NCBI GenBank assembly: GCA_001898625.1
Contig: MKUP01000023.1
Span: 62,001-126,000, forward strand
Length of the DNA: 64,000 bases
Direction of reading: 5' to 3'
Origin: Burkholderiales bacterium 67-32
GTDB lineage: Bacteria > Pseudomonadota > Gammaproteobacteria > Burkholderiales > Burkholderiaceae_B
The position numbers were made by a program, and so were the translations under genes. This document shows, piece after piece, positions 50,245 to 58,493 of this stretch. The notes below the pieces were generated by a model, which was not told the DNA's origin, did not search any database, and saw nothing but the letters and a program-made list of their open reading frames with translations. How positions within the stretch are numbered: the first letter of the stretch is position 1; each line of letters opens with the position of its first letter.

Positions 50245-52122
50245 CTACTGCTCCACGCAGTTGTCCGGGTCGGGTACCACGCACTCGGCCAGCACCGCGG
50301 GGCCGCCCAGCGAACGGGTGCGCACCGCCGCCGTCATGGCCGAGGTCTGGAGATCGCGCGGAAGCAGCAGCCACATGCGGCCGGTTTCCTTCATGCGCGA
50401 AGCCCGGTCGCCGGCCGAGGGGCCGAAGCCCCAGAAGTAGTCGGCGCGCACCGTGCCGCGTATGGCGCCGCCGGTATCCTGGGCGAACATCAGCCGGTTG
50501 ACGGTGCCGACCGTGGGCGACGGGTCGCCGGTGGAAACGAAGACCGGATAGCCCAGAGGCGTGGTGCGAGGATCCACCGCGATCGACCGGCCCGCCGTGA
50601 GCGGCACGCCCAGCGCGCCCAGCGGACCTTGCGGGCCATCGGGGATCAGGCGGAAGAACACGTAGCTGGGGTCGGGGATGCCGGTTGCCTGCCCGGCTCC
50701 GCCCATGGCGGCGGGCGTGGGGGGGGGGCTGGCACCGGAATCGGCGGCTGGAGTGGGCGCGGGGCTCGCGGCGGGCCGGACCGGGGCCTTTCCGCCCAAC
50801 GCCGCGATGATGGCCGCGACCTCGGGGTCGGGCGCCGCGGGCCGGCTGGCGGGCGGGGTGGCAGGGGCGGCCGTGGGCACGGGCGTCGCGGGGGCCGGTG
50901 CGGGTGTGGCCGGGCGAGCCGGCGCCGCGCTGCCGTTCCCCTGCAAGGCGGCGATGATGCGCGCCACGTCGGGATCGCGCTGGATGGCCGGGGCGGCGCG
51001 CGGGCTGGCCATCGGCTGCGCTGCCGACGAGGTGGCCGCCGCGCTGCTGGCGCCCAGCGCCAGGCCGCGGGTCTTGATCGCGGCGCCGACGGTCGCGGTG
51101 TCGGCGCTCGATGCCTGGGGCAGGAAAGGATGGCCGTTCTGTTCGCCATAGGCGACACGCAGGGTCTCGCCGCCGGCCAGCCGGATCTTGCCCGACCCCT
51201 GGATCTGTAGCGAATACAGCGCATAGGCGTCGTTCACCCAGGCCAGTACCTGCGCGTCCAGTGCGCGCCGCTCGATGTCCTGGCGCGACCAGTACGGCAC
51301 GATGCGGTTGCCCTCGGCCCGCACGCGATAGCGCTTGTCGCGGATGCCGGGCGTCAGGCTGCCCATGTCCACGTCGTACTGCCGCGCGCCGGGCGAGCCG
51401 GCGGCGGCGGGCGTCAGGCGCCGGTCGTCCAGCCGCAGCCACTGCCGCCTGCCCGCGGCCGCCACCTGCGCGTCCAGGAACAGCAGGTCTGCCGGTATGC
51501 CGTGGACGGGGTAGGGATAGCGGGAGCTGCGCGTGCGGCTGCCTTCCAGCAGCGGTTCGTAGTAGCCGGTGATGACGCCTTCGTCGCTCTGGTCCGGGTT
51601 CTGCATGGAATAGGCGTGGAAGCGTTCTTCGAAGAAGCGGCGGATGCCGCCATCGTCGGTGGCCTGGATGCGGCCGGCGGCCGCGCACAACTCATCCCAG
51701 ACCGGCTTCTTGCCCAGCGCCAGGCAGCTCTGGCGGAAGGCGCTCAGGCTTTCGCGCGCCGAGTCCGCCGACCAGCCGGGCAGGACCGAAAACGATACCG
51801 GCTCGAAGCGGGCGTAACGGGTGGAAAAGGGCGTGCCCAGGTTGTCCGGCGGGGTCTGCCCCGGGGGGGGCGTGCGGTTGTCCATGGCTGGTGCAGCGGC
51901 GGGCATGGGGCGGGCGCCCGAGGGGGCGGGCGTGCGCGGTGCCGATGGCGCGGGCGTGGCCGTCGCGGCCGCGGGCACGGCGGGCGCCGGCTGCTGCGTG
52001 GTCGGCGCGGTGCAGGCGGCCAGCGCGAGCAAGCCGGCACCGGCGGCGGTCGTCATGGGCAGCCGGCCTTGCAGAGCCCGCCGTGGCGGCCCCGCTTGAA
52101 CATGGCTGGTCTCGGGCGTCAT
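50245..52122 (-). CDS. mltA: Membrane-bound lytic transglycosylase A with Pro/Ala insert
   Basis: A 625-residue lipoprotein that cleaves the glycan strands of peptidoglycan. The ATG at 52122 follows GGGAGAAG at about 6 nt. The lipobox LLALAAC lies at about residues 31-37. The MltA domain appears as GYYEPLLEGSRTR, QIQGSGKIRL and, after a long insert, AVDPRTTPLGYPV with AQDTGGAIRGTVRADYFWGFG (candidate catalytic Asp near residue 562). An insert of about 120 residues (about 355-480), rich in Pro and Ala, separates the halves. It repeats a DPDVARIIAALQG or DPEVAAIIAALGG helix. A C10 tract and a C8 tract lie in its coding strand. It is unusually placed among T6SS genes and may open the cell wall for the apparatus. 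Confidence 0.85.
   Translation of the reverse strand: MTPETSHVQAGPPRRALQGRLPMTTAAGAGLLALAACTAPTTQQPAPAVPAAATATPAPSAPRTPAPSGARPMPAAAPAMDNRTPPPGQTPPDNLGTPFSTRYARFEPVSFSVLPGWSADSARESLSAFRQSCLALGKKPVWDELCAAAGRIQATDDGGIRRFFEERFHAYSMQNPDQSDEGVITGYYEPLLEGSRTRSSRYPYPVHGIPADLLFLDAQVAAAGRRQWLRLDDRRLTPAAAGSPGARQYDVDMGSLTPGIRDKRYRVRAEGNRIVPYWSRQDIERRALDAQVLAWVNDAYALYSLQIQGSGKIRLAGGETLRVAYGEQNGHPFLPQASSADTATVGAAIKTRGLALGASSAAATSSAAQPMASPRAAPAIQRDPDVARIIAALQGNGSAAPARPATPAPAPATPVPTAAPATPPASRPAAPDPEVAAIIAALGGKAPVRPAASPAPTPAADSGASPPPTPAAMGGAGQATGIPDPSYVFFRLIPDGPQGPLGALGVPLTAGRSIAVDPRTTPLGYPVFVSTGDPSPTVGTVNRLMFAQDTGGAIRGTVRADYFWGFGPSAGDRASRMKETGRMWLLLPRDLQTSAMTAAVRTRSLGGPAVLAECVVPDPDNCVEQ
50719..50728. repeat. 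10-nt poly-C (coding strand) tract in mltA
   Basis: G10 on the plus strand, C10 on the coding strand, in the codons of SPPPT at about residue 465. A gain or loss of one base would shift the frame before the C-terminal catalytic half. A second, 8-nt tract of the same kind is at 51863-51870 near residue 85. Confidence 0.7.
51863..51870. repeat. 8-nt poly-C (coding strand) tract in mltA
   Basis: G8 on the plus strand, C8 on the coding strand, in codons for PPPG at about residue 85. A slip would abolish nearly the whole protein. Confidence 0.55.
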
Positions 52123-52202
52123 GGCGCTTCTCCCGACAGGATCCTGGCCATGCAGTGTGACGCCTCGCCGGCGTCCGTTCCATACCACTTAGGGGATAGG
52201 GC

Positions 52203-53261
52203 CTAAGGCGCGGGCGCTACCGCGAGCCGCTGTCGCTGGTCCTCGTATTCGGCGGCCAGCCGCGCCAGCCGGGATTGCCGCGCCTGCTCCGAAACCCACT
52301 GGCCCTGGAGGGCCTGGCGCTGCGAGAGCTGGTATTCCAATCGCAATACCTGGAGCAGCATACGGTTGTCGGCGGTCGGGAAGCCGGCCAGGCCGTGCAG
52401 CCGGCTCAGCACCACGCGCTCGGTGTCGGCGCGCGCGCCGGTGCCGTGGCCGTAGCCGCTCAGGAAGGCGCGGACCTTGTCGCGCATTGCGTCGGGAAAA
52501 CCCCGCTGCATGACGATGGCGCCATGGGGGATGAGATCCGATTCCCAGATGATCTTCAGGCGCGCGGCTTCCTGCGGAAAGTGGGTGCGGAAGCGGTCCA
52601 GGTCGGCGGTGTTGTTGGTGGCCACGTCCACGTCGCCGTTGGCCACGGCCAGCGCCGTGCCCTGGTGGCCGTCGACGAGTTCGCTCGGGAAATGGCGCTC
52701 GATCGCGATGCCGCGGGGCGCGAAAAGCTGCAATTGGGGAATGACGTAGCCCGACATCGATTGCGTCTCGCCCATGCCCAGACGCCACTTGCCGGGCTGG
52801 TTCAGGACGTCGTCCAGGGTCTGGATGGGGCCATCCTTGCGCACGATCAGGACCGAGCGGTAGCCCGGCAGGCCATCCGGCCGCACGACCTGGTTCAGGA
52901 CCACCATACCGTATTGCAGCACCGCCTCGAGCGCGAGCTTGCCCGACACGAAGGCCAGGTCCACGCGGTTCTCCTGCATGGCCAGGCGCAGGCCCTCGTA
53001 GGAGGTAAAGGACAGGGCAACGACGGGCCGGCTCACCGAGGCGCCCATGTCGTCCAGCAGCGGTTTCCAGTCCTGGCGCGATTCCAGCGCGCCGCCCAGG
53101 GGCAGTACCCCGAAGCGCAGCGCGGCTTCCTGCGCCCGCGAGACGCCTGGCAGGACGGCCAGCGCGGCACTGGCGAGCAGCAGCGCGAACGACATCCGGC
53201 GAACGAGAAGCTGGGCGAGCGTATGCACGATGGGGTAGCGTGGATCGGGGCACCGGATCAT
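52203..53261 (-). CDS. PhnD-like periplasmic binding protein
   Basis: A 352-residue exported binding protein of the phosphate/phosphite/phosphonate PhnD type: signal MSFALLLASAALAVLPGVSR (about residues 23-42). Fold motifs are LRFGVLPLGGALESRQDW, FTSYEGLRLAMQENRVDLAFVSG, VLIVRKDGPIQTLDDV and VDGHQGTALAVANGDVDVATNN. The start is uncertain: ATG 53261, GTG 53228 and ATG 53195 all keep the signal, and none has a clear ribosome site; 53261 is used. No permease or ATPase genes are near. It diverges from a hybrid kinase gene across a short spacer, so it may present a ligand to the sensor. The ligand could be phosphate-like or organic; not provable here. Confidence 0.75.
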   Translation of the reverse strand: MIRCPDPRYPIVHTLAQLLVRRMSFALLLASAALAVLPGVSRAQEAALRFGVLPLGGALESRQDWKPLLDDMGASVSRPVVALSFTSYEGLRLAMQENRVDLAFVSGKLALEAVLQYGMVVLNQVVRPDGLPGYRSVLIVRKDGPIQTLDDVLNQPGKWRLGMGETQSMSGYVIPQLQLFAPRGIAIERHFPSELVDGHQGTALAVANGDVDVATNNTADLDRFRTHFPQEAARLKIIWESDLIPHGAIVMQRGFPDAMRDKVRAFLSGYGHGTGARADTERVVLSRLHGLAGFPTADNRMLLQVLRLEYQLSQRQALQGQWVSEQARQSRLARLAAEYEDQRQRLAVAPAP

Positions 53262-53385
53262 CGCATCAACCCGCGCGGACAGAAAGCGACGACATATTTG
53301 GCAACAGAATCCGCAAGAATCGATTTCGCTTGTCTTGGCGAACGCCGCTATCCACAATCACGAGACTGTCACTTTCCGTCTTCGC

Positions 53386-55260
53386 ATGGCCGCGCCGTCG
53401 CGTCTCGCCGATCTTTCCCGCCGCTCCGTCGGCAGCGTGCCGCTTGCCGTGCGGCTGATGCTGCTCAGCCTGGTGCCGGCCGCGGTGGCCATCCTGCTGG
53501 CGATGTCGGTGCTGGCGCGCCACCACCTGACCGAACTGACCGAACTGACCGAGAACAACGCGCGGGCGGTGGCCCGCCAGGTGGCAACCCTGTCGCGCAC
53601 GTCGCTGATGCGCATGGACCGCCGCGCGCTGCTCAACGCCGCCCGCGTCGGCAGCCAGCAGCCGGGCGTCAGGCAGGTGCAGATCCGGACCCTGGATGGC
53701 GAGATCGTCGCGCAGTCGGGCTTCTGGACCAAGCCCACCGATCCGCCGGGGCTGGAAGTGCTCGAACCCATAGACAGCGAGGAACTGGCGCGGGCCGGCG
53801 AAGTCATGGTGGAGTTCGACCTGGATTCCATCGCCGCGGCCCGCCGCAACCTGTGGTCCACGCTGGCCGCGCTGCTGGGTGCCAGCCTGCTGGGCGTGGG
53901 GATCGCCGGCTGGTGGGCGGCGCGGCGCATCAGCGCCCCCATACGCAAGCTGGCCGAGGTCGTCGACCGGCTGGGCGAAGGCGAGGAGGTCGAGGTCGAG
54001 ACCGGTGCCACCGCCGAGGTCGGCCGCCTGCAGCATGGTTTCAAGGTGGCGGCCCAGGCGTTGGCGGACAGCCGCAGGACCATGGAGAGCCAGATCGTGC
54101 AGGCCACCCAGGAGTTGGCCCTGAAGAACGCCCAGTTGGAGGCCGCCAACCAGGGCAAGACGCGCCTCTTGGCCGCGGCCAGCCACGACCTGCGCCAGCC
54201 GCTGCACGCGCTGACCCTGTTCGCCGACGCCTTGCGCTCGGACGAGACCGATCCGCCGCGGCTGGCCTGCATCGCCTCCATCCAGGAGTGCGTGCATTCG
54301 CTGGACCGCTTGTTCTCCGAACTGCTCAACCTGTCGCAGATCGACGCCGGCGCGGTGCGCGTGCAGCGCGTCGTGTTCCCGCTGGACCACCTGTTCGACG
54401 ACATCAGCCGCAACTTCCGTCCCCAGGCCGAAGAGCAGGGACTGCGGCTGGTCGTGCGCAAGACCGACGCGTGGGTCGATTGCGACTACGTCATGCTGTC
54501 GCGCATCCTGAACAACCTCGTCAGCAATGCGCTGCGCCATACCACGCAGGGAGGGGTGCTGGTCGGAGCCCGCCGGGACGCGGGGGGGATGCGTATCGGC
54601 GTCTGGGACACGGGCGTGGGCATCGCGCCGGAGCATCAGCAAAAGGTGTTCGAGGAGTTCTACCAGGTCGATGCGTCCAGCTCGCGAGGCTCGCGGGGCC
54701 TGGGACTTGGCCTGGCCACGGTGCGCCGCCTGTGCGACTTGCTGGACATGCCGCTGCGGCTGCAATCCCGCATGGGCCGAGGGACCGTGGTGTCCGTGGT
54801 GGCGCCGGCGGCAGCACCGGCCGAGGCGCCGCCGTCCTGCCCGGCGCAGGGTGCTCAGGTCGATTTCACGGGCATGTTCATGCTCGTGATCGACGACGAG
54901 CCCAACATACTGGAGGGGCTGTCGCTCGTGCTGCGCAACTGGGGTGCCGAGGTGGCCGTGGCCGAGAGCCGGGCGCAGGTCCTGGCCCTGGCCGAGCAGT
55001 GGACGCGACCGCCTGACGTGGTGATCACCGATCTGCTGCTGCGCGATGGCGAGAACGGACTGGAAGTGCTGCGGGCGCTCGATGCGCACCCCGGCATGCG
55101 AGGCCGCCGGGCGGCGCGCCTGCTGGTCACGGGCGAGACCAAGCCGGACCGGCTGCGCGAGATTGCCGAGGCCGGTATCGCGGTACTGCACAAGCCGGTC
55201 ACCAGCGAAGTGCTCAGACAGGCACTGGCGGCGGTGCTGCGCGCGGCGACCGCTACTTGA
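53386..55260 (+). CDS. Hybrid histidine kinase with receiver domain, T6SS-embedded
   Basis: A 624-residue sensor kinase. TM1 (about 21-44) and TM2 (about 157-177) flank a periplasmic domain. HAMP (PIRKLAEVVDRLGEGEEVEV) leads to the kinase core with His267 in SHDLRQP. ATP-binding motifs are NLVSNALRHTTQGG, VWDTGVGIAP and RGLGLGLAT. The receiver has Asp549 in VITDLLLRDGENG and ends HKPVTSEV. The start ATG 53386 lacks a clear Shine-Dalgarno; a TTG 51 nt upstream is less likely. A run of LTELTELTE codons at 53527-53553 is a 9-bp repeat, three copies. It converges on tssE, overlapping the stop by 8 bp. It resembles the kinase at 34947-36845 in architecture. Confidence 0.87.
   Translation: MAAPSRLADLSRRSVGSVPLAVRLMLLSLVPAAVAILLAMSVLARHHLTELTELTENNARAVARQVATLSRTSLMRMDRRALLNAARVGSQQPGVRQVQIRTLDGEIVAQSGFWTKPTDPPGLEVLEPIDSEELARAGEVMVEFDLDSIAAARRNLWSTLAALLGASLLGVGIAGWWAARRISAPIRKLAEVVDRLGEGEEVEVETGATAEVGRLQHGFKVAAQALADSRRTMESQIVQATQELALKNAQLEAANQGKTRLLAAASHDLRQPLHALTLFADALRSDETDPPRLACIASIQECVHSLDRLFSELLNLSQIDAGAVRVQRVVFPLDHLFDDISRNFRPQAEEQGLRLVVRKTDAWVDCDYVMLSRILNNLVSNALRHTTQGGVLVGARRDAGGMRIGVWDTGVGIAPEHQQKVFEEFYQVDASSSRGSRGLGLGLATVRRLCDLLDMPLRLQSRMGRGTVVSVVAPAAAPAEAPPSCPAQGAQVDFTGMFMLVIDDEPNILEGLSLVLRNWGAEVAVAESRAQVLALAEQWTRPPDVVITDLLLRDGENGLEVLRALDAHPGMRGRRAARLLVTGETKPDRLREIAEAGIAVLHKPVTSEVLRQALAAVLRAATAT
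53527..53553 (+). repeat. 9-bp tandem repeat, three copies, in kinase gene
   Basis: CTGACCGAA is repeated with a final CTGACCGAG, encoding LTELTELTE just after TM1. It keeps frame in multiples of three residues, so copy-number change would lengthen the sensor linker without frameshift. Confidence 0.6.
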
Positions 55261-55684
55261 CGGCGTAGGCCTGCGTATTGAGCTGCAGCACCGCGTCGAA
55301 CTGCACCTTTTCACGGTCGGGCCCCAGCGACAGCAAGGCGTCCACCTTGAAGCGCAGGACGCGCTCGTATTGGCGGGGCGGCTCCAGTCCCACCCTGACC
55401 CGCGACAGGCGGCTTTCGTGCTGGCTGATGGCGGCCTCCAGCGCGCGCCGTATCCGGTCGCGGTCATGCGGGCTGAGCAGGCTGTAGGACGAGAAGTCGG
55501 GAATGCCGTAGGTCAGCGAAGACTTGCGGCATTCGGCATAGGCCTGCGGAATCAGGCGCGCCCCTTCCGAGCGCGTGTTCAACAGCGCTTCCAGGTCACG
55601 CGAGACGGCTTCGCGCAGTGCGTAGATATCGGCGCGGCCGCTGTCGGCCGACGCCGATTCCAGGCGTTCGATCAGGCTCTTCAT
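55253..55684 (-). CDS. tssE: T6SS baseplate component TssE
   Basis: A 143-residue gp25-like baseplate wedge protein. The N-terminus IERLESASAD is followed by LREAVSRDLEALLNTRSEGAR. The YGIPDFSSYSL stretch and the DRIRRALEAAISQHESRLSRV helix are hallmarks of the family, as is FKVDALLSL. It starts 35 nt after the hcp stop and is probably the end of the tssB-tssC-hcp-tssE unit. Its last codons overlap the convergent hybrid kinase by 8 bp. It contacts the inner tube base together with TssF/TssG encoded 5 kb away. Confidence 0.92.
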   Translation of the reverse strand: MKSLIERLESASADSGRADIYALREAVSRDLEALLNTRSEGARLIPQAYAECRKSSLTYGIPDFSSYSLLSPHDRDRIRRALEAAISQHESRLSRVRVGLEPPRQYERVLRFKVDALLSLGPDREKVQFDAVLQLNTQAYAVK

Positions 55685-55719
55685 CTAGGACCGGCGGACG
55701 GTTGCCCGTCCGCCGTCCA

Positions 55720-56214
55720 TCACACCTTTACGTTCTTCTTCAGGTCCCAGCCGGCGGATGCGTTGCCGGAGGATTTCCCGTCGATGCCGATCTTGCTGTA
55801 GGTCATCTCGATCTTGCCGAAGCCCAGCGCAACGGCTTCCAGCGGCACGTCCTGCGTGTTGTCGGCGGCGCCGTCACGATTGACCGAAGTCACGATCACG
55901 TCAGTCAGCTTGTACTCCATGTACTTCTCTTTCTGGCCGCCGGCGCGGTTCAGGGTGATGGTCGCCTTGGGAATCGTGGCCCCGGTGCAGCAGTATTCGA
56001 ACAGCTTGGGGCTGGCGATGTCCAGGTTGTGCAGGAAGCTGAAGTTCTTCACCTCGACCCGCGCCGACCCGAGGTTGCCCGACGACGATGCGGTGTTCGA
56101 CTGGGGCTGGGCCGCGCCGAAGCCGTAGTTCTGGATCTCGATCCAGTCCTTGTGCTTCTCGTCCGTGCTTTCTCCCTTGATCCCTTCAAGCTGGATGAAT
56201 GCATCGAATGCCAT
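55720..56214 (-). CDS. hcp: Hcp tube protein (TssD)
   Basis: A 164-residue protein that forms hexameric rings of the inner tube. Family features are FIQLEGIKGESTDEKHKDWI at the N-terminus, a strand with GSARVEVKNFSFLHNLDIASP, LFEYCCTGATIPKATITL and YMEYKLTDVIVTSV. GAGGAGT lies about 7 nt upstream of the ATG. It follows tssC after 22 nt and precedes tssE. Length is normal for Hcp (about 160-170). It is the most abundant secreted protein of the system. Confidence 0.95.
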   Translation of the reverse strand: MAFDAFIQLEGIKGESTDEKHKDWIEIQNYGFGAAQPQSNTASSSGNLGSARVEVKNFSFLHNLDIASPKLFEYCCTGATIPKATITLNRAGGQKEKYMEYKLTDVIVTSVNRDGAADNTQDVPLEAVALGFGKIEMTYSKIGIDGKSSGNASAGWDLKKNVKV

Positions 56215-56236
56215 GATTCAGACTCCTCGTGGTGAA

Positions 56237-57724
56237 TTAGCGGGCCGATTGCGGAAGTTCGGCCACCAGGCGCAGCGAGACGCTCAGTTCGTCCAGCTGG
56301 TAGTGCGGGCGCAGGAAGGCGGCGGCCTTGTAGGCGCCCGGCTTGCCGGGTATCTCGGCCACTTCGATACGGGCTTCGCGCAGCGGGAATTGAGCCTTGC
56401 GTTCCTGCGAGGCCATGTCGTCCAGCAGGACGTACTGCGCGACCCAGTTGTTCAGATAGGTCTCGACGCTCGCCTTCGAGGCGAAGCTGCCGATCTTGTC
56501 GCGCATCATCGTCTTCAGATAATGCGCGATGCGGCTGACCGCGTAGATGTACTGCAATTGCGACGACAGCCGGGCATTGGCGTTGGCGGCATCGGTGTTG
56601 TATTCCTTGGCCTTCTGCGCCGATTGGGTCGAGAAGAAGGCCGCGTAGTCCGTGCCCTTGCAATGCACCAGCGGAATGAATCCCAGGTCGGCCAGTTCCT
56701 TCTCGCGCCGATCGGTAATGGCGATCTCGGTCGGGCACTTCAGCGCGACCTCGCCGTCGTCGGTGGCGAAGGTATGGGTGGGCAGCCCCTCGACCAGTCC
56801 GCCGCCTTCCACTCCGCGGATCGCCGCGCACCAGCCGTAGCGGGCGAAGGCGTCGGTGATGCGCGCGCCCAGCGAGTACGCGGCATTGCTCCACAGGTAC
56901 TTGGAGTGGTCCTTGCCGGTCACGTCTTCCTGGTAATTGAAGGCCTCCACCGGCGCGGTGTCGGGACCGTAGGGCAGGCGTCCCAGCACGTGCGGCATGG
57001 CCAGTCCGACGTAGCGCGAATCCTCGGACCCACGGAAGGATTTCCACTTGGCGTACTCGACCGTATCGAAGATCTTGGCCAGATCCCGAGGTCCCGACAG
57101 ATCGGTGAAGCTCTCGAACCCGAACAGCTCGGGCGAGGCGGCCGACAGGAAAGGCGCATGCGCCGAAGCGGCGATGTGCGACATCTCCTCCAGCAGGTAC
57201 ATGTCCTCGGGATGGCGCGTGAACTCGTAGTCGCCGATCAGCGTCGCGAACGGCGCGCCGCCGAAGGTGCCGTATTCCTCTTCGTACACCTTCTTGAACA
57301 GCGCCGACTGGTCGAAGTCCGAGGCGCTCTTCAGGTCCTTCACCAGCTCCTTCTTGCTGGCGTTGAACAGCTTGACCTTCAGCGTGGTGCTGGTTTCCGA
57401 GCTGTCGATCAGATACTTCAGCCCGCGCCAGCTGCCTTCCAACTGCTGGAACTCGGGCGCGTGCATGACGGCCGACAACTGGTCGGACAGCACCGCGTCC
57501 AACTGCGCGATGCGCGCGTCGATGGAGGCGATGGCGTCGCGCGAGATCGTGACCTCGCCGTCGGCGATCTGGCTGACCAGCTCGGCGATGAGGTCACGCG
57601 CCCGTTCCTTCTCGGAATCGGAGCGAGCGATGCGGCTCTGCGACAGGATGGAGTCGAGCAGCGAAGCGGACTCGGCTTCGGCGGATGCGGCGGGCGCCGC
57701 GCCTTGTTGTTGGGTGTCGGCCAT
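56237..57724 (-). CDS. tssC: T6SS sheath large subunit TssC
   Basis: A 495-residue protein that forms the contractile sheath with TssB. Landmarks are LDAVLSDQLSAVMHAPEFQQ, EGSWRGLKYLIDSS, EEYGTFGGAPFATLIGDYEF, VGLAMPHVLGRLPYG and a C-terminal LPLREARIEVAE-like block (here FPLREARIEVAEIPGKPG). A charged N-terminal tail (QQQGAAPAASAEAESASLL) precedes the fold. It is recognised by ClpV through its N-terminal helix. It follows tssB after 26 nt and precedes hcp. Length matches the family. Confidence 0.95.
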   Translation of the reverse strand: MADTQQQGAAPAASAEAESASLLDSILSQSRIARSDSEKERARDLIAELVSQIADGEVTISRDAIASIDARIAQLDAVLSDQLSAVMHAPEFQQLEGSWRGLKYLIDSSETSTTLKVKLFNASKKELVKDLKSASDFDQSALFKKVYEEEYGTFGGAPFATLIGDYEFTRHPEDMYLLEEMSHIAASAHAPFLSAASPELFGFESFTDLSGPRDLAKIFDTVEYAKWKSFRGSEDSRYVGLAMPHVLGRLPYGPDTAPVEAFNYQEDVTGKDHSKYLWSNAAYSLGARITDAFARYGWCAAIRGVEGGGLVEGLPTHTFATDDGEVALKCPTEIAITDRREKELADLGFIPLVHCKGTDYAAFFSTQSAQKAKEYNTDAANANARLSSQLQYIYAVSRIAHYLKTMMRDKIGSFASKASVETYLNNWVAQYVLLDDMASQERKAQFPLREARIEVAEIPGKPGAYKAAAFLRPHYQLDELSVSLRLVAELPQSAR

Positions 57725-57750
57725 GGGCGTTCTCCGGTGGCTACGGTGCG

Positions 57751-58269
57751 TCAGGCTTCGGGGGTGTCGTCTTTCGCGACTTCCCGGGACAACTGGGCGA
57801 TCTTGTCGGTGTTTTGCAGCACCTCGCTCAGCAATTCCTCGAACTTGTCGTTGCCCGCCATCTTGTTGCGCAGGTCGGCCAGTTTCTGCCGGGCCTCCAG
57901 CAACTTGCGCAGCGGGTCGATCTGCCGCACGAGCTTCTCCGGCTCGAAGTCGGCCAGGCTCTTGAAATCCAGCGTCACGCCTATGCGCGAGCCGTCGTTC
58001 GAGAGCTTGTTGTCCACCTGGTATTGCAGGCGCGGCTTCATGCCCTTGAGCACGTCGTCGAAGTTGTCCTTGTCGACGTTGACGAACTTCCGGTCCTTCA
58101 ACCGGGGCAGCGGTTCCTCGGGCTTGCCGCTGAAATCGCCTAGTACGCCGGCGACGAAGGGCAGTTCCTTCTTCTCGATGGCGTCGCCGATCTCCACGTC
58201 GTAGGTCAGCTGGACACGCGGCGCGCGGACACGGTCGAGCTTGTGCTGGGTGCTTTCCTTCTTGGCCAT
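57751..58269 (-). CDS. tssB: T6SS sheath small subunit TssB
   Basis: A 172-residue sheath protein. The N-terminal segment KKESTQHKLDRVRAPRVQLTY leads to the conserved ELPFVAGVLGDFSGKP motif, the KDRKFVNVDKDNFDDVLKGM stretch and a C-terminal KLLEARQKLADLRNKM helix. AAGGAGA precedes the ATG at about 8 nt, and the 224 bp upstream up to the toxin gene carry no clear -35/-10. It leads the tssB-tssC-hcp-tssE unit. It pairs with TssC to build the extended sheath. Confidence 0.94.
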   Translation of the reverse strand: MAKKESTQHKLDRVRAPRVQLTYDVEIGDAIEKKELPFVAGVLGDFSGKPEEPLPRLKDRKFVNVDKDNFDDVLKGMKPRLQYQVDNKLSNDGSRIGVTLDFKSLADFEPEKLVRQIDPLRKLLEARQKLADLRNKMAGNDKFEELLSEVLQNTDKIAQLSREVAKDDTPEA

Positions 58270-58472
58270 GATCGCTCTCCTTGGCGTAGCCGGCGGTCGA
58301 ACGGGAATGCGGTGCAGTCTAGAAAGGCGGGGCCGGCGGCGGTAGTAGCCAGACGGCCAGACGTGGAGATAGGCCGGAAGGGGTAGGGGGACAGGTGGGA
58401 CGAAATTGCCCTTGAGGTGCTTGGCGATGACAGGGATCTATCCGCAAAATCGCCCCGTCCTGCTTGATTTTT

Positions 58473-58488
58473 GTATCCAATGGGATAC
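58473..58488. promoter_or_regulatory. Operator-like inverted repeat before HigB/HigA pair
   Basis: GTATCC, 4 nt, GGATAC: perfect 6-bp arms, 5 nt before the toxin start codon. This is a typical autoregulatory site for HigA-type antitoxins. A TTGATT (58464-58469) and TACTAT (58486-58491) pair has 16-bp spacing but would start transcription at the start codon, so the promoter remains uncertain. Confidence 0.55.
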
Positions 58489-58493
58489 TATTA

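Noticed and set aside
54582-54588. G7 run in the T6SS-embedded kinase
   Set aside because: Seven G in a GC-rich gene is weak evidence for slippage compared with the mltA tracts.
58464-58491. Promoter TTGATT/TACTAT for HigBA
   Set aside because: It would start transcription at or beyond the start codon; retained only as a note in the operator entry.
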